Below, piece after piece: positions 21,821-31,148 of a stretch of DNA of 64,000 bases; position 1 is the stretch's first letter; each line of letters begins with the position of its first letter. The translations under genes and the position numbers were made by a program. The stretch is taken from contig OX291562.1 of the NCBI GenBank assembly GCA_946406115.1, positions 1,456,001 to 1,520,000 on the forward strand. Direction: 5' to 3'. Origin of the DNA: Apoda limacodes. Taxonomy: Eukaryota > Arthropoda > Insecta > Lepidoptera > Limacodidae. A model generated the notes under the pieces. The model was given only the letters and a program-made list of their open reading frames with translations, was not told the DNA's origin and searched no databases.

Positions 21821-23480
21821 TGTGCGGACAGACCCTTCGATATCTGTGGCACAAGGTTTTTGCCCGTGACAAGGAGTTTCTTCTTAGGCGCTTGAGATAT
21901 TAAAACGCGTATATGCACACAACAGACCGATTTTATTTAACTTATGCTTCTAACTTAATTCTAACACATATGTACAAAAATTTTTACTTCTTAGCTTTCA
22001 TAGCTATTGACTTGTTGAAGTTTTCTTGAAGACTGAAACAAATCAAAATTCGTTCTATATTTATAGTAAAAATGAAAAACCCCATCAGAGGGAGAGGTTG
22101 TTCCATAGAACCTTCTAGATTTAGTACTTAACTTATTGTACTTACTGTAGTGACTAAAAATCTAGCCCACACAAAAACTTAGTGAAAGACAACATATAGT
22201 AGTCGATATAGACATATATCGAAAGTGTAGGTATATCTACCTAGCTATAAATCGCTACTTACAGTTGGGGTTTCTATCGGCTATTGCCATCACAGTCACA
22301 CGATTTGCGGCTTGACTATAAAATAACACTGTTTTATATTTTTAGGTTTTATAGCCAAACGCTAGGAGCTATAATGACGATTTAGGTGTCCTAGGATAGA
22401 TCTTTAGAAGGCGGTTCCAACGGCACATAGTGGTATGTTCCATTGTCTACGGTTAGGCCGTAGTGAGAGAAGAGCTGAAATTCTAGCTCTCAGGGCTTTC
22501 TGCCTACACTAGATGACTACAGACTTTGTGTTATATGTCAAAAAATGGACCTAAAATTCGGACATACCTTTTCGTGTTTTTGGTGTCTGTCAGTATGTTA
22601 AGTCATGAAAAAATGTGTGACATAAGTTTTCAGGATTTTCATTGTGCTCCTGTACTTCAGGGCTTAAAGTTACCTGTATGAAACCTATTTATTACGGTAG
22701 ATGCCTATGAAGGGTATCTAGTGAAGCATTTATTTTTATCCTATGTAACCCGGTTGCTGAGTTATAAGCTATCGTATTTCATAACTTTACACGTAATTTG
22801 TGCCCCAACCATACTTCTTATCGTAACGGTATAGATACCTACGTGTAGGGGCAAAGATGTGCTTTTAACCTGTAATGCTAATTTTAGGCATAGCCTAAGG
22901 ACTTAATGACCCTAGCCAGGTAAAGTTTTAGACAGTCTTTCTCTTTTTTACCCATAGACCCATCCCTTTTGTATCTCTATCGCAGTCTATTTTCAAAGGA
23001 GTGAGGGAGAAAGAATGTACAATGCTCAACACGCTAACTATTTTCACCTGTAACTTATTAACCGTACATACGGCTTATATAGAACTTTACATGGTAGTTC
23101 TGTATAGTTTTGCACAACAAATGGCATATTTTTTACAAACATATGTTAAACTAAATTTCCCGCTTTTTTGGGGATAGTCGTGCGTATAAAGTCGACAACA
23201 TGTCGGTACTCACACAATATCATTTTTGATATCAACAAATAGTAAAGAGGGGAAATGAAACAAACCTGCTCTACTTTTACCTAACTTAATACAATTTTAC
23301 AGTTATTGTTATTACAAGTTTTAAATCTAAACTAGTCCCTATTAGGAAAATAGTTTTTATTGTGTAAATATATACTTAATATTAACTTATTATTACGAAC
23401 ATTATATGACAAAAATTATGCATTTTTATATAAATGTTTATAGATGCAATTTGTGTTGCATTCTTGCAGCGGTGATAACA
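21821..23480 (-). mobile_element. S2: solo LTR, same family as S1
   Basis: A 1660-bp uninterrupted LTR with TG...CA ends, flanked by ACAAC (21816-21820 and 23481-23485), inserted in the ORF2 of D. On the minus strand it reads TGTTATCACCGC ... CCGCACA, matching S1 over its whole length. It carries the same TATA-like box (near 23075) and AATAAA (near 21933). Where S1 contains element B, S2 reads straight through (GATTTGTTTCAGTC), proving B is a later arrival in S1. Confidence 0.9.
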
Positions 23481-23870
23481 ACAACGTATCATCCCCCCGA
23501 TCGACCTCGGCACGGTCGTAAAACTATAGTTAGGCGGCCTCGGCACGTACTAACGGCCCCAGATGACGATCTCGCTGTACGGATAGCGAGATTAGTCTCT
23601 ACGACTTCCCCGAATAGGGCCTCCCTCCAAACACGACGCCGACTTCCCGGGTTCGTCGGCGCCCACAAGGATACACGAGGTATCAAAGAGTGCCGGGGCG
23701 CTTCTCGGCTCCACTCAATCGCAACCATACCCGCGTAACGGGGAACTCCCCTCCTGGCGGTGACTCACCTTCGGGTTCGAGACTCACGCCAGTCGAAGGG
23801 ACGCCCCCGAGAGCGACAACCCAAGCCGAGGCTTCCCCCGCGGGGGTATATGGGGTGAGGCTCCTTCAGA
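23481..23870 (+). pseudogene. D ORF2 remnant, 3' end
   Basis: Resumes the D ORF2 C-terminal basic region beyond S2 (PPDRPRHGRKT, then RRPRHVLTAPDDDLAVRIAR). It matches B at about 7450-7830, with small frame-changing differences. The 3' UTR and a short poly(A) follow. Confidence 0.8.
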
Positions 23871-23954
23871 GTTTCGCCCCAAAAAGCCTGTTGAAGCAAT
23901 AATGGCTGCAACAGCCAACTGTACTGTCAGCTCAGAAAAAAAAAAGCCGCCTCA

Positions 23955-24764
23955 CTCCCTCATCCACTGTCGAGACGCGAACAAGCCTTGAAGAAGAGCG
24001 CGCTGTGCACCTTTACAACTGAAGAAGTGTTTTTCTTCCCGCGAAGATAATTATACAGTCCACCCTTGCCGTTCGTTTCAATTGTATTTTATTATTTGTT
24101 GTTCCGAACAAAGCAAAAATAAAAAAAAAACTTCAAAACTGAGGAATTGTAAAACAAACTTGTAATTTTTTATTACCTTGAGGATGGATTTAAATAAAAA
24201 AAAAACATTAAAATTCTTTTATATTGTAGCATGTTTGGTAATAAGGTTTATGTTTTTCTGTTCGATTTATAAAAGTCACGGGTTAAAGTTATATATTAGT
24301 TACATTACGTCTGCGGTCATCGAGTTAATTAAGAGATATAGACCAGTGGTATAGTTAGAATATACCATAGGTTCATTCTCATAGCAATACTCGGATTGTA
24401 ACAAAGTCAAATTTTACGCCTTACCGTTTCGTCGACCAATTTATTTAATTATTCTTCTAGGTACCAGTTCTACTGAAACACCATCTAAACGCGTTATAAA
24501 ATTAGCTAATCTCCGAGAGACCAAAGATAAGGTGAATCCTAGAAGGATCACCAGTTTTCTGTCAAGTTGCCCAGGTTTTTACCGAAGAAGAAGAAGCAAG
24601 TGTGAAATAAATGTTCCATCCAAATCTTATGAGCCTAAGTTTTATTATCACCTTGTCTCGCTAAGAGTCGCAGCTCCATAAGAAGCATACTTGACAATGT
24701 TCATATTTAACGTTTCCGTTGTGCGATGAATGTTAATGAATGTCTGTATGTGTTTCACTACTTG
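23955..24764. other. Receptor intron 1, nothing recognised
   Basis: About 800 bases of AT-rich intron DNA starting with the right flank of D. It has A-runs near 24120 and 24200 but no ORF or repeat I can name. Confidence 0.5.
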
Positions 24765-25205
24765 TACCAGGTACCAGTTCACTTACACTTTCTCATTACC
24801 AGGCAGCAGTTCATTTAAACTTTCTCCTACTAGGTAGTTCATTTACACTTTCTCATTACCAGGTGGCAGTTCATTTAAACTTTTTCTTACTAGGAAGCAG
24901 TTTATTTACACTTTGTCATTACCAGGCAGCAGTTTATTTAAACCTATTCTTACTAGGTAGCACTTCGTTTACTCTTTCTCATTACCAGGCAGCAGTTCAT
25001 TTACACTTTTCTACAGGTAGCAGTTTACATACATGTTCGTATTATATGATAATAGTTCAATCACACTTTCTTATTCCCAGGCAGCAGTTCATTTACACTT
25101 TTCTACAGGTAGCAGTTTACTTACATGTTCGTATTATATGATAATAGTTCAATCACACTTTCTTATTCCCAGGTAGCAGTTCATTTACACATTTTCACTA
25201 AACTG
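24765..25205 (+). repeat. Minisatellite in receptor intron
   Basis: Degenerate tandem repeats of ~28-33 bases, wording CACTTTCTCATTACCAGGC then AGCAGTTCATTTA. In the right half a ~97-bp higher-order unit, including GTTCGTATTATATGATAATAG, is duplicated (about 25000-25096 and 25097-25193). A 133-codon frame through it (24740-25141) is a by-product of the periodicity. Confidence 0.85.
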
Positions 25206-25523
25206 TAGCCGTTCATCTAAACTTTCACGATAAACAGCAATCTATCTTAAGGCCATTACCGCATTAAAATACATTTATTAGTTTCTGCGTATTTAAAAAT
25301 ATAATATCTTTCCACATAATTTTGGGGTTTTAGCGTTCCTCACGTATTTGGAAAAAACGAATCGCTAATAGTTTTATTGTGTCGCTGCCTCACAGCTTTA
25401 TAATTCAGCCCTTTTTTTCATCGATTCTTATGAAATTGTTGTTGTGGACAGAGAAATGTCTTATTTAAACCACTCAGATTTTTTTTCTGTAAGAAAGTGA
25501 GATTTTTTTGTTTATACATTGAA
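25206..25523. other. Receptor intron 1, nothing recognised
   Basis: AT-rich spacer between the minisatellite and a short solo LTR; no feature seen. Confidence 0.5.
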
Positions 25524-25528
25524 CTGAG

Positions 25529-25736
25529 TGTTACGGATCCCTAAAGATCGATAGTGAGTGGTCTACCAAGGTCACGGTCTCACACCACACGCGTCGGCAG
25601 TCGTCCGCAAGCCACATTGTAAGACGGACATTTACATCGATACAATATTTACATACCTATAAAAATAATTATAATAAATTTTTAATAAACCATTGTTATC
25701 ACAAGAGGATTTTATTTACCACTCGCAGCCTTAACA
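25529..25736. mobile_element. Short (208-bp) solo LTR with 5-bp target duplication
   Basis: It starts TGTTACGGATCC and ends GCAGCCTTAACA, and is flanked on both sides by CTGAG (25524-25528 and 25737-25741). TG...CA ends, a perfect 5-bp duplication, LTR-like length and an AATAAA near 25684 support a solo LTR. It does not match the LTRs of S, H, P or G. Orientation is uncertain, though the AATAAA suggests plus. Confidence 0.75.
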
Positions 25737-25741
25737 CTGAG

Positions 25742-26344
25742 GTTCGAGAATATTTTTTTACCCGGCCCTGATTGTATGGAGTAGTGTCGTTAAACTTACG
25801 AGTGAGGTATCTTTAAAAGGGTCGCCGACTTCACGGTCTTTTAAAGACCTGTTTAAGGGACCTATCAATAACACACGGCGTCCGCACTCGTATCTACGCT
25901 TGCCTTTACCTGTAAAGCTTAACAGCGGTGACACGTAAGTGATTCGAATTTTCAGGCACCTGAGTGTAACGTCTGAAAAAGTTCTAGAGCAATATTCCAC
26001 AGCAGAGATAATTATTTTCGGACACTTTGAAGTACACAATCGTGAGTGGACATAATTATGAATTCCTTCAACTGTTACTTTCTCCAACGAGAATACTTGA
26101 TAAAGAGAAGTGTATGAGCTCCTTACAGCTCAGCTTATGCATATTGTACTGGACCTTCTGCTAACCAAACGTGCAGACGGATATACCGCCTCATTAGATG
26201 CGCCTCTTGGCTACTCCGACCACAGTGGTCGCAGTGGTGTACAGTCGTCCGTACAAAAGTATCACGCACACAAATCGTTTCATCTTAGTTAACTAATTGT
26301 AATCATGTGCAACATTATGAGTCAGCAGATTGGAATGGTTTGCG
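25742..26344. other. Receptor intron 1, nothing recognised
   Basis: About 600 bases without a supported gene or repeat. Confidence 0.45.
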
Positions 26345-27210
26345 TCATTTTCATTTTTTTTTTTTATACTACAGGTGGGAAAAATTCCTACGGTCCGCCT
26401 GATGGTAAGCGGTCACCGTAGCCTATGGACGCTTGCAACACCAGGGGCATCACTCGCGCGTTGCCGACCCTTCAGAAATCTAATAACTTCTTTTTTGAAG
26501 AACCCCATACTGTAGTCCTTAGAGAAAACCTTGGCAGGGAGCTCATTCCACAACCCAAGCGTTCGCGGGAGGAAGTTTCTCTGAAACCGCACTGTAAGCG
26601 CCCATTTCGGTTATAAAGTGTGAGAATGAATTCCCTGTCGATGGCGAGCGGTGCGATGGTAGAAAGTAGCCGTGGCATCATTTCGAACAATTCCTCAGAA
26701 CACATCCTATTGTACAAGCGGTAGAACACACACAGGGAGGCAAAGTCTCTCCTCAGACTTAAGGGCTCGATACCGCAAGTGAGTTTGGGATCGTCGACAA
26801 TTCTCACAGCCCGTCGTTGAACCGAGTCAAAAGGGCCAAGCTGGTATCCGGGTGCACCCGCCCAGAGATGGCAGCAGTACTCCATATGGGGTCGGACTTG
26901 CGACTTGTAAAGTAGCAACCTTTGCCCCGACGTGAAGTATTGCTTCGCTCTGTTGAGTACACCAAGTTTTTTGGACGCCAGCTTTACCTTGTCTAGCCAA
27001 TGCTCTCGGAACTGAACATCGCTGGAGATGTCAACGCCAAGGATCCCAATGCTCTTGGAGATGGAAGTCTCCACAGCGGGAGGTTTGATGGGCGTTACTT
27101 TCTCTGGACGTTCATAAGTCGTGTGGGCCAGACGGTATACAAGCAGTGGTGCTTAAACAGTGTGCTCTTGAATTGTGTCGCGGCTCTTCGCGCTTTCCTA
27201 CCACACTAGG
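26345..27210 (-). pseudogene. Truncated non-LTR retrotransposon, RT C-terminus and 3' tail
   Basis: The reverse strand encodes the C-terminal third of an RT ORF2. From 27074 to 26472 it reads SIGILGVDISSDVQFREHW, KLGVLNRAKQYF, then the thumb-type stretch LLLYKSQVRPHMEYCCHLWAG and SVQRRAVRIVDD. It ends with a 3' UTR and an A-tail (T-run 26347-26356 on the plus strand). The 3' UTR segment (plus wording TCCGCCTGATGGTAAGCGGTC) is of a type I recognise as frequent in lepidopteran genomes. Bases 27075-27210 read as a frame-shifted upstream part. It is a 5'-truncated, dead insertion of a family distinct from A to E, probably CR1-like. Confidence 0.75.
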
Positions 27211-28427
27211 CAATTTCCATCTTAATGGAAGACTGCGGTTGAACACGCGGTCTCAAAAGGGACGATAGATCAGATCCATAGAATCTCAGACCAATCGCTA
27301 TTCTCACTCTCTTCTCTTCAAGGTGATGAAGCGTGTGATCAACACAAAGCTTCTTAAGATTCCTAGTAATAGACGACCTGGTCAGCGACCGGCCATATGA
27401 TTTTTGCCACGGTCGTTCAACATCGCTGTGTATGCCACAAATCGATGGGCACTAGCCATTGAGAGTCAGGTCTGGAACCGGGATCTTCATGAAGATCAAT
27501 AAAGTAAAGTAATTATGGACTTTAAAAGTTGGGGTTTAGGTGTGAGATTGTCATAATTTTATTATGTACCTGTTTGGCGAATCGTTTTCAAAATTATAGC
27601 GCTAGTCACCTTCCAAGCCTTTTATATATACCTTCACCTGAAGATAGATGTCGCCTGGTATACTTCATGTTGTGGATGTGGCTGAGGTTGTGTATGCAAC
27701 TGTAGGAACATAATTAAGTATAAAACACTCCTCTTATACTTCTGCAGTACTGCGGCTCGTTTCACAAAGCCAAACTCTTGTTTAACTACCCACCATTATA
27801 CAACAGTTGTATATTCAATAAATTTATACAATAGTTGTTCACTATTGCGTATGCATGCAGCATATAAACAGATAAATTTACTATTATCAAACGTTTTTAC
27901 ATCTGCATTAAGTTCAACACATCACGTACAAGTAATTTCCCTTGAGGGGATCATCTCGAACACCTTTTCCCTAAGCATTATGGAAAATCAGGAAATGACC
28001 ACGTTTCTTAAATATTTTTTGAGTTATTGCTCGTAAAGTCGGAGATGACGTCACACATAAAACGTTACTCTTAGACGCGACGAATATTGTAATTATCGTC
28101 AAACTTTTACAACCACTTACAGAGTTTTTTTTTATAAAATAACAAAACCCACGAACTGCGATTGTCAACAAAAATATAAATATAAAGGGAAATTTAATTT
28201 AACGAAGTCAAACCTAATTTACTGATTTTGTCGTCGTTTTTTATCTAGTATACATTCGTTAGATTTTGATCTGAAATTGAAATTGATTTTTTAGACGCCC
28301 TTAGTGAAAACTCAACTTCTAGTTATGCCTTTGCCATGCCTGCAATACTGCTAATCATCCGCCATATTTAAATTAACGCTTTGTTTTGTGTAGCAAGCGA
28401 AGCAAGTTGTGTTTGTCTCGTCTTTAC
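27211..28427. other. Receptor intron 1, proximal part, nothing recognised
   Basis: About 1.2 kb. The first 280 bases have a more balanced composition and could be an older retroposon. The rest is AT-rich. The splice donor of exon 1 lies at its right edge (GTAAAG on the minus strand at 28427). Confidence 0.5.
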
Positions 28428-28545
28428 CAACAATGACCAGCACGTCGATGAGCGCAAGCACGGCGAGGCTGGCCAGGCTGGCGGGCTCGTCCCACCGCAC
28501 GCGGGCGAGCAGCGCGGCGCACGCAGTCACGTTCAGCGCGCGCAT
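28428..28545 (-). CDS. Oamb: Biogenic-amine GPCR (Oamb-like octopamine receptor), coding exon 1
   Basis: Encodes a short extracellular N-terminus with a glycosylation site (NVT) and most of TM1: VRWDEPASLASLAVLALIDV, then LVIV. The chosen ATG (28545-28543) is the first in frame after an upstream TGA. It leaves about 25 residues before TM1, the length I recall for Oamb. The exon ends G|GTAAAG, so the last G (28428) joins GG from exon 2 to make the glycine of the TM1 GN motif, an exact phase match. Local GC content is far higher than the flanks, suggesting a promoter-proximal exon. The intron to exon 2 is about 17 kb. The 5' UTR and transcription start were not identified. Confidence 0.72.
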
Positions 28546-29773
28546 GTTACGTGCCGCCCCAAGCGCACTCCGCGCCCCCCGCGCGCCGCCGCCCACCCAC
28601 CATCACGGACCCTCACCGATGCATTCCCATCGAGATATTCTGTCCTGGACAAAAATACAAAGTAGTTCAATCAATCAATCGATTTGTTTAAAAAAACAAC
28701 AAAGATCAATTTAAAGTGAACACGTGGCAAGCCGTTTGTAACTGTGCCACAATTAGGCTATATGGGTACATTACCACTGTTAAAATTAAACATACAGTGT
28801 TTCTGTAACAGAACTGCCGAACTTACTGAAGCCGCTGGTATCCACTGGCTTCCTGCCGCTCTAACCGAATTTAGGGCGGGTAAAACCGCGGGCAAATGTA
28901 GCATGGAAATAGTTTGAGACCCGAGACCGACCTAGGCTACTTTAAAACGTCAAGTGTGAGTCGGATTTTTTGAAATCCTACACCGATAACTGAATTAAGA
29001 GTGGGTTAAACCGCGGGCAAAGCTAGTAACTAATAAGTCTTAGGGATTTGCTGGATTCAAAAATAGTTAATACCTTTCACAACATGATTTTTAATCAAGA
29101 AAAAACATCGAGAAATGATGGGCCGAACTAAGTAGACTGGCAGAAAAATCTCAAATTGACAAATTGGCATTTGGTAAAACTATTTGGCAGGCATGGGTTT
29201 TTTAGACTCATTCGACCCCACTGAACATGATTCTGCCTGGTGTCAACCCCTCCCCCACTCCCTTCCCCCTTTTACCCCACAAAACGTGTTCCGATCTGCG
29301 GTTTTTTAATTTTTTTTTCTAAAACTATTAAAGATAAAAGAAAACTGTCCATGACAAAAATAATCTACATTATATTCTCTATATTCATAATTAAATTATT
29401 TGACAGCGAAATAATGTTTGCCCAAACCGCATACATTTTATTATAGTTTTTCAATTTTTTTGCATTTATGCCCAAATGATCGAAAAACGAAACGAAAGAA
29501 GCGAATTCGTATTCATACATTTACCTACAAAACGAAACCTAACTTACCGTCTCGTATTCATTCGCGATTTACAGGTCACAGCGCTGACGCCGCCGCGAGT
29601 CACGAATTTATAAATATTGTAATATTTTGTAAGTCATGATATGAAATACTAATTACTTAAAAAAAAAGTCATATTAATTTATTAAATTAATTATAATTAT
29701 TAAGTGATTTGGCGCTCATATGTTCATAATTGAGTGTTTTACATAATAATCTATTATTGGGTTATATAGCAAT
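28546..29773. other. 5' flank of the receptor exon, with Helitron-like ends
   Basis: GC-rich up to about 28620, then AT-rich. Two places (about 28863-28893 and 28993-29025) contain the wording ACCGCGGGCAAA, the second followed by GCTAGTA. That resembles the 3' ends of common lepidopteran Helitron-like repeats, also seen near 55330. No promoter could be assigned. Confidence 0.4.
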
Positions 29774-30462
29774 GTTTCTGTTGCGGACAGAGCTAGTGGA
29801 CTGTAGGTTTATAGAAATGTGGGCTCTGAAAAAGCCCACTGTAAAATTGAAAAAATGAAACAAATTGGATTCTGCTTGCAACAGCTTATAATTGCCTTAA
29901 ACGCAATTAACACTTATATGGACAACTCATTTAACATTTTTCAAAATTATAATTTACAAACACTTATCTATAAATTACAAACACTTTCTTTAAAATCGTG
30001 ATTTTAATTTACGCTTCACTGATTTTACTTAACTTCTACGAATTTTCTTGATTTATAAAAATGTTACTTCTTTCTTGAAGTAATCTTGAGTTATAAAAAT
30101 GTTGGTTCTTTCTTGACATATATATATAACTTGTTCTTTCTTCAGTTGGTTTCTTCACTTATTTTCCTGGAACTGTTGAACTTTCACTGCATACTGTATG
30201 AAAATTGCGTCTCCTTTTATACTTTTTTGTCTAGGAGGAAATGTTCAAATCATTTATTTTAGACCAATCAGAGAACGTTGTTTTTATTTTGGAAACCCAA
30301 TAACCAGTTCAAACCGGTATTTTCCAGATTTTTACCTCGAACTTTCTAATTTAATATTTTTCAATGGTGTTTTTGTTCCGAGCCATTCTCCCACTTTCGT
30401 CTGTGCTCTGATTGGCTGCTCAGTTTCATATAAATATGAGGCTTCAAAATCTGTTTTCGAAC

Positions 30463-31134
30463 CCAGGGCAGTGCCATCGCTGCCAAAATTATGGTCACTC
30501 GGCCAAAAACTGCAACGGCTTTCCCCGTTGCGTTAAGTGCCTACAGGATCATGGTGGCACAGCCCTTTGTCAGAGGAAAAGGGACGACCCCGAGCCTCCA
30601 AGCTGTGTCCTTTGCGGCATGGCGGGCCACCCTGCGAACTATCGCGGGTGCCCTAAGGCTCCCCGTTCATATGCGGCGGCGGCAAATAAGGCCCCCCCCA
30701 CCCCTCTTAAGGCGAGAACGCCCGCACTTTACTCAGAGCGGCAATATCCTTCTTTGCCAGTCTCAATTATTAAGTCTGCCCCTTTGCTGCCGCAGTTTGC
30801 TGCACCAGCACAAAAGGCAGTTCCCCGTCCCCCCGTATCTCAGTCAGGAGCCTCCCTTAAGGCGACTCCTGCCCCCCCGGCGCGGAAATTGGCCCCGTTG
30901 TCCCCGCCCGCGCCACAAACTACTAAAGCGGTACCTAGCCCGTCGCTAGCGTCCGCGGACGTTCTAGCCGACCTAAATGTGGTGCTAGAACTCCTCAATG
31001 TTATAAACATTGAGGAAATATCGCTTTTAGCGAATAAAATTCGCAATGCGTCATCGGCGACGCAACGAGTTTCGGCCGTGCTCGAGCACGCAGCCCTGCT
31101 AAGTGCTTTAGAGCACTTTGCACCAAAAAATTAA
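30463..31134 (+). pseudogene. A ORF1, 5'-truncated (Gag C-terminal part)
   Basis: About 220 codons open to a stop at 31134. It starts at the first knuckle (QCHRCQNYGHSAKNC), followed by RCVKCLQDHGGTALC and CVLCGMAGHPANYRGC, three CCHC-type units. A proline/alanine-rich tail follows and ends in a short helical, leucine-rich segment. The N-terminal half is absent because of 5' truncation, so it has no start of its own. Upstream in-frame codons come from the H LTR. Confidence 0.85.
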
Positions 31135-31148
31135 AAAAAATTCTATTG

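Larger units (their letters stand above)
18491..23944 (+). mobile_element. D: deletion derivative of the B family, split by solo LTR S2
   Basis: It starts with the same 5' UTR and initiator/DPE layout as B and ends in a short poly(A). It is flanked by the duplication AGCCGCCTCA (18481-18490 and 23945-23954). Relative to B it lacks about 1.1 kb (5' UTR to mid ORF1; junction near 19006) and about 0.8 kb across the ORF1/ORF2 boundary (junction near 19552). It also has smaller deletions and several stops. Solo LTR S2 occupies 21821-23480 in its ORF2. It lies immediately downstream of C. Confidence 0.88.

Noticed and set aside
24740..25141. 133-codon ORF with repeated leucine-rich units
   Set aside because: It follows exactly the period of the minisatellite; no start context or homology.
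28381..28714. Plus-strand ORFs over the receptor exon
   Set aside because: Shadows of the GC-rich minus-strand exon, which has splice sites and receptor motifs.
30198..30536. 112-codon ORF at the LTR/A junction
   Set aside because: Runs through H LTR promoter sequence (repeated at 46702) into A; no protein features.
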